NCBI RefSeq assembly: GCF_020520425.1
Contig: NC_079487.1
Span: 85,193,141-85,257,140, forward strand
Source: Spinacia oleracea
Lineage: Eukaryota > Streptophyta > Magnoliopsida > Caryophyllales > Amaranthaceae
DNA length: 64,000 bases
Direction: 5' to 3'
The translations under genes were made by a program, and so were the position numbers. Below, one piece after another: positions 9,882-22,137 of the stretch; position 1 is the first letter of the stretch; every line of letters starts with the position of its first letter. The notes under the pieces were generated by a model that had not been told where the DNA came from, did not search any database, and worked only from the letters and a program-made list of their open reading frames with translations.

Positions 9882-10356
9882 GTTGATAACACCATCAAGG
9901 CAACGTTATTGGTGCTCTTGGAGCTTTAGAAGCGCAAATTTCAGATGTATTTTATTTGACTAGTTTCGCTTTTTTAGAGATTTCAAAACGGATGAAACTT
10001 TTCATATGAGTAAGAAAATACCCTTATTTGTATGCAGTATAAGATAAATGAAGTATTTTTTAGATAACCTTTGTACTTATGATGTATGATGTACGACAAG
10101 TAAATGAATAAATCATAAAATTTTCGTATAATGGTTTAAATTGAAATATTGTTACATGTTAAAATCTCCTACTTGTAAGAGTTTGTTTGTCCATTTAATT
10201 TGTTTTGCTCATTTAGAGAATTTGAAATGAGCAAAACTTGTAAACGACCAAAAAGAAAAATACTCTAGAGTATACTTCACTCTAAATACATAGGGTATAA
10301 GAAAGATTTTTATAAATAACCACATGCAAATGTGACTGATGTATGATATATATACC
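9882..10356. other. Intergenic, no gene seen
   Basis: AT-rich sequence between the Stowaway and a SINE. I found no similarity or signal that I can support. Confidence 0.4.
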
Positions 10357-10456
10357 TTTTTTTTTTGTGCGAATGAGCCACGGTGACGGAGATAGGAATC
10401 GATCCTAAAATTTTCTGAAATCAGGATAGAAGCTATAACCAACTAAGTTAATCGGC
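10357..10456 (-). mobile_element. tRNA-derived SINE with poly(A) tail
   Basis: On the minus strand: ttaacttagttggttatagc (A-box-like), then ggatcgattcctatctcc (B-box-like), and an A10 tail (the T run at 10357-10366). No acceptor stem can be built, so it is not a working tRNA gene. No clear target duplication. Confidence 0.55.
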
Positions 10457-10873
10457 AAATTATTTAGACTTCATAATTATAATTATTGTTGTGGATATAG
10501 AATAGGAAATTAGGAACAACCGATTATATAAATAAAAAATGCCATCCCTCTTAGAATCGAATAATGTTTAGTTCATCGAGTTCTAAATAGCTTAGACTAC
10601 TATCCTGAGAGAAGGGGTTCCATAATTATTGAATTAGATTATCAATCAAAAGCTGGATGCAAAGATTAATTACAAAAGGAAAATAAAGACCATTGAAGTT
10701 TAATTTAATCAATGCGTTTTTCGTACATCAAGAACTTTCGACCGTTTGCACAATTTGTAACCGTTACATTAACGGACAAGAGAAACAGAGCCCATTACAT
10801 TTCACCTGAATTTCAGTCAAAAGTGTCCCCACTTTGACAACGGCTAGTTTTCGACCGTTTTCCATTCCCCCTC

Positions 10874-10880
10874 TATAAAT
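10874..10880 (+). promoter_or_regulatory. TATA box of the early nodulin-like gene
   Basis: tataaat in ccctctataaatacc lies 160 bases upstream of the ATG at 11040, giving a 5' leader of roughly 130 bases. The leader contains a microsatellite of aaaatc units just before the ATG (about 11016-11038). Confidence 0.6.
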
Positions 10881-11039
10881 ACCACCCCCTTAAACCACTA
10901 TCCTATCACTCAAATCTCTCTAGCTTTACTTAAACAACCAAGGCATTTACTTCCCCAAAATAAATAAATTTCTAATTCTAGCTTTATTTTAATTGAACTT
11001 TATATAGCATATACAAAATCAAAATCAAAATCAAAATCA

Positions 11040-11776
11040 ATGGCTTCAAGAATCTTCTTCTCACTTTGTTTGGTATTGGCGTTTGCGCTTTTCACTGAAG
11101 CAAAAGATCACCCTGTGGGAGGTACATCAGATGCTTGGAAAGTTCCTTCTCAACCAGATTCTCTCAACAAATGGGCTGAAAGAAGCAGGTTCCAAGTTGG
11201 TGATAATCTTGGTAATATTAAGATTAATTTCTCCTATCCTATTTCATTTTCTGTTACTAAATCAATTGTTAGTCAGAAATCCCACCTGGGTTTTATCAAT
11301 TTTTGTAGAAATTGTAAAAAATATTGCAATTTAGCTCAAAATCTAATCCAGATAATATTCTAACTGAAACTTCATGGGTTTTATTTTATTTAATTATGGC
11401 AGTGTGGAAGTATGACAGCAAGAAAGACTCGGTGTTGCAAGTGACAAGGGAGGCATACTTGAACTGCAACACGAGCAGCCCAATAGCGGAGCACAAGGAA
11501 GGAGAAACCAAGGTACAATTGGAGAAATCAGGGGCATACTACTTCATCAGTGGAACACAGGCTAACTGTCAGAAGGGAGAGAAGGTGATTGTGGTTGTTA
11601 TGGGAGCTCGAAGCAGGCGGTCTGGTGCTGATTCTCCAGCTCTTGCTCCTTCTCCTTCTCCTTCTCCGAATTCAGAAGCTGAGGCTCCTACAGTTGCTCG
11701 TACAAATGCTGCTTCTGGCCTCAAGAGTGGGGTCATGGTTGTTGTTGGGATCTTGGCTGGGTTTCTTATGATGTGA
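11040..11776 (+). CDS. Early nodulin-like protein (phytocyanin domain, GPI-anchored), 181 aa
   Basis: Two exons: 11040-11211 (ends in codon phase 1, donor GTAATA) and 11403-11776 (acceptor GGCAG). A signal peptide covers residues 1-21. The plastocyanin-like domain covers about 22-125, with VGGTSDAW, LNKWAERSRFQVGDNLVWKY and FISGTQANCQKGEKVIVVV. Cys79 and Cys113 can form the fold's disulphide. The copper-binding His of true phytocyanins is replaced (NKWAE segment), as in the ENODL group, so copper binding is not expected. An Ala/Ser/Pro arabinogalactan-type linker (SPSPSPNSEAEAP, about 136-153) and a hydrophobic C-terminal tail (about 167-181) indicate a GPI anchor on the outer plasma membrane. 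Length and intron position are normal for the family. A TATA box sits upstream. The gene looks intact. Confidence 0.95.
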
Positions 11777-12199
11777 GATCTGAGTTTTTTTTTTTGTGAG
11801 ATAGCAACAATTATATTACTTGGGATAAAGAAATGTTAGTCCATATAAGGCAAAATCTTTGGATTTTCCTTGTTTTTTTTTTTGTTTCAATCTGGTTTCA
11901 GATCATGTAGTTTTCTAATTGTTCGATCTGCTCATATTAATTAAAATTTATTCTTTATTTGTTTTATGATGATAGTGTCTCTCTTAAGCCAACCTCTGAC
12001 CTCTGTGTGTGTTACCAAAGGAATTGAAAATTTGAAACAGATGGAAATGTCATTCAATTAATTACTCAGTTAGTTCTTTAGCTGGATTAACATTTTTTTT
12101 TGAGATTCTTATGCCAAAACAAAGAACAAGTTGGCATGTAAAGAGAGTAACCCTCCTCGGTCACAATCTGAAGATTTTCTGTGAATGAAGAGCTAGAAG
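11777..12199. other. 3' flank of the early nodulin-like gene
   Basis: AT-rich, T-run-containing 3' untranslated and flanking DNA. No further gene seen. Confidence 0.4.
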
Positions 12200-12350
12200 A
12201 CCCGTTCTTGTTACTTGCACATTGAGGAACGGTGTTCCCAGTGCCAAGGTGCCAGCAGAAGAAAATTCAGCTCTTTTGGACATGGACAAAATCAAGGCCC
12301 CGGGGATTGATGGCTACAATGTTCAAACTCTATCAAACTCTATCAAACTC
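12200..12350 (+). pseudogene. LINE reverse-transcriptase scrap
   Basis: The frame at 12222 onward gives ENSALLDMDKIKAPGIDGYN. The D-x-KAPG-x-DGY/F-N pattern marks the start of the reverse transcriptase of plant L1-type LINEs. Only about 40 codons are recognisable, followed by unrelated sequence. Confidence 0.5.
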
Positions 12351-12454
12351 AAGAAGAATGACCCAAAAGGAAATGGGAATTGTTTAGTTTCAATGTCTCT
12401 TGAGAATAAGAGCTCGCCGGAAGTAACACCAAAACGCACATAAGTTTTGATTCA

Positions 12455-13617
12455 GGCTCCGCTTGGGGTGTAAAACATTTTCTGTAAAATGATTTTCGTG
12501 GAAAATAATTTACAATGAAAAACACAATTTTAAAATTAGTTTTCCGTTGTTTAGTACATGTAAGAAAAATGAAGAAACCAAAGGAAAATAAAAACGCAAA
12601 TTTGTCAGAAACCACCTTTTAAAATAGAGATTTTGCGAGAAGAAATCCGATTTATAAATATTTTTGCGAGAAACCAAAGCTGGATTCCGGTGGTTAACTC
12701 TTTTTCTCAACGTTGACTTGCACTTGACTTTTTTAAACAAAAAATTCAATCATTTTTACATTCTTCCCATTCACTTTTCACTCCATTTTATTTCTATCAC
12801 CTTCAACTGCAGTGGTGAACTGACAGAGAGAGTCGAGGTGTTGAGAAGAAAATTATAGAAACAGAAACCAGCAAATTATGGAAACAACAAATTATCGAAT
12901 CTCCGACATACATAACCCCAAATTTACGCCATAAAATTATAACAAGAACACAAGTTAACAACTACTTACAGTAATTCATTCAAAAATGCATATAAATACT
13001 CAAAATTTCAACACAACCATCAACCTAATCAATCAAATTAGAATGAGTTGAATGTCCCTAATTTCAACTTTTGACTTTGAACTTTTGTTAGTTTTTCTGG
13101 GTGATCTGCAAAATGAGTAAGATGGTTTATGGAAAACTTATCCAGAAATTCACCAAATTTTAGGAAGAAACCCAAAAATTCAAATGAGCGGTGTTTAAGG
13201 GAAAATTAAAGGGAAGAATATGAAAAAACGATTTATTTTTTTGTTAAAAGAAGTCACATGTAAAGTCAACGCCATAAAAAAGAGTCAACTACCGGAATCC
13301 GGTTAAATGAGGTCTCTCGCAAAAATATTTATAAATCGGGTTTCTTCTCGCAATTTATTTTTTAAAAGGTGATTTTTCGCAAATTCTCTATTTTAAAAGG
13401 TGATTTCTGACAAATTTGCTAAATAAAAGAGAAAGTAAGCAGGTAAGCGAGAGGAGTGTACAAGAGAGATAAGGAAAAAGGAAGGAAAACAATTTTCCTC
13501 TCATTTTATTCCTAGTGAAAATACTTTACACTCCTTTGCAAATCAAACAATATAAAATGAAAATAAGAGAAAAACTATTTTCCCAGAAAATACTTTTACG
13601 GCCTATCAAACGGTGCC
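12455..13617. mobile_element. Harbinger-like DNA transposon, non-autonomous
   Basis: It starts ggctccgcttggggtgtaaa and ends with the inverted partner of ggcaccgtttgataggccgt. A tca duplication lies on each side (12452-12454 and 13618-13620). Subterminal parts are rich in ttttc/gaaaa blocks (aaaacattttctgtaaaatg / gaaaatactttta). No transposase is encoded. A second fold-back element is nested inside. Confidence 0.65.
12601..13417. mobile_element. Fold-back (Mutator-like) MITE nested in the Harbinger-like element
   Basis: The left arm tttgtcagaaaccacctttt...gatttataaatatttttgcg and the right arm cgcaaaaatatttataaatc...aaaaggtgatttctgacaaa are inverted copies of each other over more than 80 bp, with small gaps. 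The long arms without coding capacity fit a Mutator-like or fold-back MITE. I could not fix the target duplication. Confidence 0.6.
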
Positions 13618-13620
13618 TCA

Positions 13621-14189
13621 ATTTCATTTGTGAATTGTGATACCACAATGTAAGCAAATCCACCATGTGATTGGATTATCAGAAGTTTCTAGCAACAAAA
13701 GAAGTTAAAAGAAAGTCTTCATGTGATTGAATTTAAAAGCCCGCAAATCAGCCAATTCACTTGTTTGCATTTCTTCCGTTAGTCCTCGATGACCCTTTCT
13801 CAATTCGAATGGCTCATTTAGGCTCTTATGTTACATTCAACGACATCCTTTACGCACATCTCTCCAAATCATCTAAAACAAGACACCTTCAGGAATTAGG
13901 AGTTTTACACACTCACCGAACAAAAAGGTTGTACTGGAATATACACCTTATGCTGCCATATCAATCAAAATTTAAAACAATACCTAAAGATTGGTCGAAA
14001 TGCAACCATACATCAGCCCAACATTAGACCACGTTCAATTCTTTGATTACGTAAAATTTCAAAAGAATTGGAATTATCATCTAGTGTATACAAGGAAGTT
14101 ACATAACTCAGTGCAAAAGATTTGAGTCCTCTGTTGGATCAACCGAAGTCACTTTGGAGATTAATCCTCCAACATTCGTTCAAAAAGCC
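13621..14189. other. 3' flank between Harbinger-like element and STIC2-like gene
   Basis: Contains the 3' untranslated and flanking region of the STIC2-like gene (minus). A frame at 13761-14027 looks like chance: no motif, no splice context. Confidence 0.4.
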
Positions 14190-17100
14190 TTACTTCAGAC
14201 CCTCACTCAAGCCGGGTGGCATCCCTAAACTTTGGGCAAGATTGCCCATTCTTTCCTTCATTGCCTGACAAAAGAACAAAACCATCTTAGAAATCTAGAA
14301 ATAACAGTTTCCCCTTCTATAACTTTTTTGTTGACTAATTGAAAGATTAAACATGGTGTCTCATCTCACCAGCACGCTTTTTTGGTGTGCATCTTTGTAT
14401 GCCTCGGTAACTAAAAGAGAGAGTTTCTGCGTGAAAGATAAAGCAGTTGTTCAGGAAGGGAACAAGCGTATGACAGACATTAGTTGGAAGAAAAACACAC
14501 AGAATTATCTAAAGCTCACTTCAGCCCCAAGTTTCATTGCAGCTTCAGTAATCTCAGTCCGGACAGGTTGTTGATTACCAGAGAGGGTAACCTGATAAAG
14601 AGACGTTTGAATAATGAAGATGTTGCCTTATTTAAAGGTCCAGAGATAAAATAACATACATATGTTTCAGTGACAATGATACACACAGCAATCACATGAA
14701 AAGCTTGTTGATAAGAAGCTAGTTCAAATAGAGAGGTTGCGCAACATTATGAAAAACAACATACCTTTATGAGCTCATCTTCACAATAACCATCAAACTC
14801 TGCTCTGCAAGACCAAAACAATAACAAAAGAAACACTTTACATGAAATCAATATTCAACTCAAACATTGTTAGAAATTAGCACATACGCTGCCAGCTCTT
14901 TTTGCACTTTAACTGCTTCAACTTGGACTACCATTTGAGCCTTCTTGACCGTCTCATACAAATTTTGCATGTTGCCAAGTATTCCAGCCTATGTATTCAA
15001 GAAGGTAAGTTTAGTAGAAACTCGACAATAAATATATCGTGGGCATGTACAACGCCACACTATCTAAGAAAACTCCTACTCTGAATGAATAAATTTTTAT
15101 CCTACAGTCCACAAAGACGAAGGGAGGTGAATAAATCAGCAAAATTATGTAATGCACAAAATTCTTCAATCTCAAGTAACAAACATGTTTTTGACAAACT
15201 CACTAGTCACTACTCTAGAAAGGAAAAAAATAGGCCAAAAGACCAAAACCTGTGTCAATAAACTGTTTGTCATATTAGAAGCTGGTTATCACTCCTAGAA
15301 TTCCAGGTTATTCATATCCTCCTCCACCCCTGAAATTGAGTTCTTGTCATTTTTTTTGGCAATCTTCTTTAGCATGTTTTTCGGAGACTATTTCCTGTTG
15401 GAACTTGAATTCAGTCAGGAATAAAGAACAATTTTATCTCTTATATCGTTCCATTTAAAATTTTAAATCCAATTTTGAGGATGATATTTTTTGGGTACAT
15501 TTCTAAGTCCTGATGAAGTCTTTCCATTTAAAAAGCTACTAAAAAAAGAAGGAAATTCCTCGTATCAGTTAGGATATTAAAAGCTTTTGCTTTTCACACC
15601 AACACTATGTTTGGTTAGGAAAATTTGCAGGGAAGGGAGGGAAGGGAAAGTGAAAAGGACATTTTCCCTTATTTGGATAAGATACAAGGGATTAGGGGAA
15701 GGAAGCGAAAAGGATTGGAGATATGGAGGGATCCACTTTCCTTCCCCTTTCAATAAATCAGATCCTTCCATTGTTGGAAAGGTTTGGAAGGAAAATGGAA
15801 GATCATTTTTTCCCTCCCCTCCCCTCCCCTCACATCCCTTTCTCTTACCTCTTTTTCCCTCCCTTCCCTTCCACAAATGCTAGCCAAACAAAGTGTAAGG
15901 CTAACAACGAAGGTAACTTTTCTGAATATAAGTTCTGCAGCATGTAAAACTAAATTGGGTATGTTTGCGGAAGCATCTACAATTCCACAGTCTTCTCTTT
16001 GACCCAAAAGCTAGACCCAAACAATGTGGAGGCCCTTTCCAGAAGGGCTGCATCACATTCACACTTGGGAAGTAATGAGGAGGCACTTGAAGACTTAATT
16101 AGAAATAAAAGGTTGGATCCTATAAGAAGGTTAGACGGAAGCTATCTGTTGCTGAGGGTCTGATTCAATAAAAAAGGAAGGTGACGCCCTTTCCAGAAGA
16201 GCTGCATCACATTCACACTTTGGAAGTAATGAGGAGGCACTTGAAGACTTAATTAGAAATAAAAGGTTGGTTCCTATAAGAAGGTTAGACGGAAGCTATC
16301 TGTTGCTGAGGGTCTGATTCAATAAAAAAGGAAGGTGACCCAGGACATAACTGTTAATGTGAGTTGCATATCAAAGGAATACGAAGAACCCTCTCAATCT
16401 AGGAAGCAAAAGTGAGGACTTGATGGTGGCTTCGGTGATTGACCTGAATACAAATGGTGAGTTTGATCCCTGAATCATAGAAGACAATATGCTCTACAAT
16501 GATCAGGAGACTTAGGACAGTATCTCACAACTTCCCCTGCTATTGTTAACTTTATCTGAGAGCTCTACTTTGGCCAAATAGAAACATGCCAAAGGCAGGA
16601 ACACTATAGATAAGAGGCAAGCTCACAAATAGTCTTCGAAATTTTTACAATCTTACATACCCACAGGAAGGCACCTTTTTTTAATGCAAAAGTGTATTAC
16701 AATAGCTACAAAGAATGAAGATTTGCTTTAACATGAGCATTATTATAAGAAGGTAAGAGAACTCTCACTTTTGAGTCATCACCCTTGTCATCCTTTTTCC
16801 CTCCAAATAAACCATAAACACGTACTGATCTTGTGTTTTTACCAGGCTTGCTGTTTGTCCACAACAAACGTGGACGACCAACGGAATTATTTAACTTGCC
16901 TGTGAACATTTATGGAAATGATTAGATTACATGACAATTAAGCACGGCACATGGAATACAACACTTCAGGGATGCATTAAAACATTTAAACATAATCAAA
17001 CTAGTGCTTTGTAAGGATAAAAACACACTAGATAACATAAATTAACTGTCAGGCCCATCATATGCAATTTCCCCATAAGTCACAAATTTCAGTTATTGCC

Positions 17101-19333
17101 CAATTCCCTCCAAACACCAATTCAAACCACTGCAAAAGAGAAATGCAAACTGAAAATCTCAAACTCTTTATCAGAATTTGACTGCATACTACTGAGTGAG
17201 ACCTCTAATATGGTCCCAGGGCATACATCATCTGTGGTCCAGGAAAATCATAGCAAAAGTGCACAATTAGTGCATAGATTCTTTCCTCAGGCATGATTGA
17301 CATATAAGGGTATCTTCAAACGCCAATCTGTAACGAACCAATACATTATTGACTGAGTTCCTAAACCATAATGGACTTCTTTTTTGAGATTTTTTAACAT
17401 ACATCAGGAACAGCCGAACAGGTTGAGGCACTTGTATCACAGGCAACTACTTATAAACTTTTTCCCTTGAAAGTACTCTGTTTTGTGAGCAATGATAACA
17501 GAAAAAAAAAAGTACCGGGGAGTGAACTTTTCTAAAATTTAACGACATTATATTAACATATAAATTCAGAGAAGAATATGATTGTGAGAGAATCACTAAG
17601 TTTGCATATTGCAGAGATCCTGCAGAGCACCAAATATCAACCATAAAGTAGTTTTTTTTCCCTTCTTCTCCTAACCAAAATCGTATTTGTTTGAATAACA
17701 TGGAGCTATGCACTTTCTTTTTATTCTTTAAAGCATAAATCTGGAAGACTGGAACTCAAGTAGTTCATGCTTTCCAGGGACCAAGAGGTACATGAGGTTA
17801 GGGTGATCAGAACACGAGCTAGCCTGTTGGGATATCAATTTCCTCCCTAATTCGAATAAACTTAAACTTGTAAATGCTGGCTTCTCAGATGGCCCACGCC
17901 GTAGATAGTGGCATGCAGCCAAGCCAGAATGGGCTCACCAAAAATTATTGGTTTCCGCTCATTGACCTTGAAGTCAATATCAGGATGATCCATTCCAGCA
18001 AGAAAGAAAAACAGAGAGGGATATTCACTCATTTCATTCGCTTAAGAATACCTCATTTTTCATTCTAAAATTATGGACTAAAAGAAGCCATAATGGTAGC
18101 ATGATCTTTCTACATACTGGTCCATGGTTATCCCATTTATTTATGTTGTCGACTTCATTACAACTTGGGAACACTAAATCTAGCAGAAATGCAATATCAA
18201 TTTGTCATCAATGGCTCTGATCTATGGCCTGTAAAGCTAGTTGGAGAATTCAGGAGAAATAAACATCTAATAAGTGCTAATAAGGTCCGAATTGTGTTTT
18301 TCTTGATTATACAACAAGTTCCTTTGACCTTTCAAATGTCAGACAACCACTAGACATACAATAAGCAGTAGAACATACACTTATTAAGTTTTTGTACCTA
18401 CCTTTATCTTCGTAGATTTATTTGTTTTTAAAGCTTTTAATACCATGGATTTTTTTGAACCACGGTGAGCCTATCCTATGCAGCAAGTACCTCAACACCG
18501 CTACACGGAACGACACTCTAAGAACTAACTCCCCAAGTAACTCGAATGATGAACAATTGTGAGTTGACAATGGCAAATTTCCATTAGATAGCCAAGTCTG
18601 ACATTTATCCGTGTCCCATACCAATATTCGACCCTGAGTAACATTGGATAATGAACATTAGTGACTTGACAATTTGGATCATAAAATGGTAAATTCCTAA
18701 AATTTCATTAGAAAGACGAGTCTGACAACTGGGTCTCACAGAGTGCTCAAACCTGAGTATCTAAGACATTAAGGGGGGAGGGGTGGGGGGGCAAAAAGAA
18801 TGGGAGTACCCTAATAGAATTGACCGCTTCGCCACAAGCTAGCTAATTAACATGGTCATAACATCCTTAAGAATTCAACAGCTACATAATCCAGTAAAGA
18901 AAAAAATTCCTATTAAGTAAATGGTGGGATCTTTCAAATGATAATGGTTTATAGATAATAATTCAATCAATATAAGCCAATTAGGGCAATTACATCACTG
19001 ATAAACCCTAAATAAAATAAAATACTAATAAAACCCAAAATCACAATACCCCAATATCATGATAAACCAATTACCAAATTCAATTAGATAAGAAAGAGAA
19101 AGTCAGTTCACGTAATAATTCGACGCACAACAACAAAATGAAGGAGAAGAACCAATAATAAACGATGAAGAGACACTAAAATAGAGCATAAAACAGGAGA
19201 TAAAGGAGAGAGGAAAAGAGAGCTTACAGAAGGAGAAGGAGATAGAAGAAGAGGTGGGATTTTTGAAGGTGTCATTGATTCTGCAATGAATTGGAAGTTT
19301 TGATGCGCTAAGGAGGGTGCTTGTACACGCCAT
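14190..19333 (-). CDS. STIC2: Plastid YbaB/EbfC-family nucleoid-associated protein (STIC2-like), 193 aa
   Basis: Seven exons on the minus strand: 19333-19228, 16899-16769, 14988-14888, 14804-14765, 14591-14520, 14426-14370 and 14264-14190 (stop TAA). All junctions are GT-AG and in phase, for a total of 582 nt. The Ser/Thr-rich N-terminus (MACTSTLLSASKLP...) is a plastid transit peptide and runs into VRVYGLFGGKKDDKGDD. The YbaB domain starts in exon 3 (AGILGNMQNLYETVKKAQMV, then VQVEAVKVQKELAA) and continues EFDGYCEDELIKVTLSGNQQ, ITEAAMKLGAEKLSLLVTEAY and AMKERMGNLAQSLGMPPG. This is the layout of Arabidopsis At2g24020 (STIC2) and its paralogue At4g30620, stromal proteins of the YbaB fold linked to thylakoid protein sorting. 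Introns 1 (2.3 kb) and 2 (1.8 kb) are long, and intron 2 holds a MITE and a tandem duplication. The gene appears intact. Confidence 0.95.
15602..15896. mobile_element. MITE in intron 2 of the STIC2-like gene
   Basis: Left end acactatgtttggttagg and right end gctagccaaacaaagtgt form an inverted repeat. The subterminal parts are purine/pyrimidine-biased (gggaagggagggaaggg and its complement). The ORFs seen across it on both strands are products of this symmetry, not genes. The superfamily is uncertain (Tourist- or hAT-like terminus). Confidence 0.6.
16032..16339. repeat. Tandem duplication, 2 x 154 bp, in intron 2
   Basis: Unit 1 (16032-16185) and unit 2 (16186-16339) both begin gccctttccagaag/a and end gaaggtgac. 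They differ at only a few bases (for example gttggatcc / gttggttcc), so the duplication is recent. Confidence 0.9.
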
Positions 19334-19429
19334 GGAAGAAGGAGAGAGAAACAGTTGAGTGTGTGAGAGTGTAAGAGAAGATAAACCCTTTTGAATGAAA
19401 TATCTTTATCGAAGGGGTGTTCATAAATG

Positions 19430-22137
19430 TCCCGTACACTCCCAACGCGCGGATGGTGTAAACGCTATAGAGGAAGCAACGCGCGGATGGTGCAGGGGCC
19501 TGTACGTAGATCTACGTGCACCTGTACCAAAACGCAAAAACATTAAAAGAAAACGAAAAAGAACATAACAAACTAAACAGAAAAAACATAATAAAGTAAA
19601 CGAAAAGAACATTAACTAAAACCTGAAAAGAACACTAATGCTAAAAAACTAAAGAAAATATACAAAAATGAAAATAACATATTCTCTCTCCTCATAAACT
19701 ATAAAAAGAACAATTATTGTTCAAAAAGAACATCGTGTGAAAAATACAACAGAAAAACAAAAAAAAAATATTATCGATAATGTTATTAAATATTAAAAAA
19801 CATAAATAAGTTAAAAAGAACACAAAATAATTAAAAAAAGAACAACAACTTTTTTACAAAACAGAAGAAAAAAGAACAAAACACATGGAAAAGAACAACA
19901 TTTTCTTTTTCCTTATCAAACAAAAGAACAGATTGAAAGGGACGAAAAGAACAACAAATCTATGTTCTTTTATTAGTTGTATTTGTTCTTTTCAAACCAC
20001 TTAGTGTTCTAATTAAAAAGACGAAAACGACGATATTTTGATGCACTTAAAACTAGATCTATATTTTTATTTAAATGTATTTTTGTTCTTATCCCACGCA
20101 TCAGAACTATGTTCTTTTATTAAGTGTTATTTGTTCTATTCAAACGATTTTATGTTCTAATTAAAAAGACGAAACGAAGATTTTTTGATGCACTTAAAAC
20201 TAAATCTATATTTTTTTAAAAAGTATTTTTTGTTCTTTTACCACAAATCGGACTATGTTCTTTTTTAAGTGTTATTTGTTCTTTTCAAACCATTATATGT
20301 TCTTTTTTAACAATCTATGTACGTTGATATAAAAGAACAAACTATGTTGATTTAAAAGAACAAACTATGTTGATGACACAGTAAAAGTAAAGTTGTGAAA
20401 AGAACATAACAACTTGAAAAAGAACATTAGAGGAAAGAACAAGGAAACGTACCTTAATCACTTGATCAACATGTATCAGGAACATCAATATCTTTTAATA
20501 AATCTTAAAAAACTGATCTCAATCCTCGGAAAATATCACGCTCTCCAGAGATTCTCTTGCTTCGAAAACTAACCAAATTGAACTAGTGTTTTTTCTTAAT
20601 TCACTCATTTTCAACAAACAAGAAACATTCAGAAGGAATTTTAGAGAGAGAATAAGGAGAAAATGTTTTTTTTTACTCTATCACTCACCATCTAACTCTT
20701 TCTCTTTCAAAAAATCTCTCTTATGTTGAGAGAATATAAATCATCTTCTCTTTCTCTCTCTAAAATGTATTTATAAAATGACTAATGGTTATGACTCATA
20801 AGTACAATTATTATATATATAGTTGCTGAAAAATAGAAAATGAACAAATAGGAAGTAGAATCAAATAATTGAAGAACAAAGAAGGAGAAAGGAAAAATTG
20901 TTAAAGAGTGCATAATGAGAACTGTGCACGTGTTTTTATTTTGTTATTTTAACAGAGTATTATAAAAAGAACAAATGAAAAGACTAAAAGAACAAATATA
21001 GAGACTAAAAGGAACAAGTCAAGTACTTTGTCCCACAATAACATATGATTCGGAATCATCATTTTCATCATTCTGTTATGAATTATCAAGCACATTATTC
21101 TTAATATCTGAAAAAAAATAATAGTTTAACATGTATAAAAACAAGAAAAAGAACGCAATCAAAGAAACAAAGGATAAATAAAAAGTAACAAGAAAAATAA
21201 CACAATAAAATAAAAAGAACAAGTTATGAAACGCAAATAAAATTGAAAATAATAAAAAAGAAGAACACAGTAAAATAAAAGAACAAATTATGAAACGCAA
21301 ATGGTCTATTTTTCTACTATAATGAAACTGTTCTTTTAATACGAGCATAATGAAACTGTTCTTTTAATACGAACATATGTTCCTTTAATAGGTAAAAATG
21401 TTCTTTTCTGGGAAAAAAATCGTAATTACGTAATCAAAATCTTCAAAATCAACGATTTCAACAAAATCAGCGTGTTATTACATAATTTGATTCATTAAAA
21501 TCATCAAATTCATCAAAACACGATTATTACACAATCAAAATCATCAACATAGTCAAAATCATCAAAAACACAATTATTACAAAATCAAAATCATCAAAAC
21601 ATACCATTTATTATTACAAAATTGAAAAATTACCTCCCAAAATCAGATTACCAGCTGCAGAATTCAGGTTTGAAGAAGAAAAATCAATTTAATTTGATGT
21701 TGAAGCAGAAAAATCAACGAATTTTTGGGGATTTTCATTACTTTCTCTCTCTAAAACCCATTTAAGAAAACCTAGTTCAAACTTTCTCTCTCCTCTTCAT
21801 AGTTTGAATTCAAAATATAAAACCCAGAAGAATATATATCGCAAAAATAACAACGAATCAAATAAAAACGCGATAAACATAGCTGAAAAGAACAGAGCCT
21901 TTAATGTTCTTTTGTTTAGGGGAATTGTTCTTTTGTTCAAGGGCATTGTTCTTTTTTCTGGGAATTTAATAAAAACGCGCGTTTTATGTTTAATGTTGGT
22001 CGTTTTGATCCCGGTGCACCTAGAGCTACGTGCACACGCCTGCACCATCCAATTTGCGCTCGTGCACCTGCACCAAAACGCAGAAAAATAAGAACAAAAC
22101 GCAAAATCGTAAAAAGCACTAAAATCGTAAAAGATCA
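19430..22137. repeat. Unclassified GAACA/TGTTC-rich element with GC-rich palindromic ends
   Basis: Nearly the whole stretch is AT-rich and packed with aaaagaacaa or its complement ttgttctttt. At the left (19440-19540) and right (22010-22080) are GC-rich blocks with similar words: tggtgcagg / ctgcaccatcc and cgtgcacctgtaccaaaacgc / cgtgcacctgcaccaaaacgc. No ORF with family similarity. The unit is repeated, in part, at 34925-36010. I cannot place it in a known superfamily. Confidence 0.5.

Noticed and set aside
13761..14027. 88-aa plus-strand ORF downstream of the STIC2-like gene
   Set aside because: No motif, no splice signals, and it lies in the likely 3' flank of the opposite-strand gene.
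15577..15947. Several overlapping ORFs on both strands near 15.6-15.9 kb
   Set aside because: Caused by the inverted purine/pyrimidine ends of a MITE in an intron.
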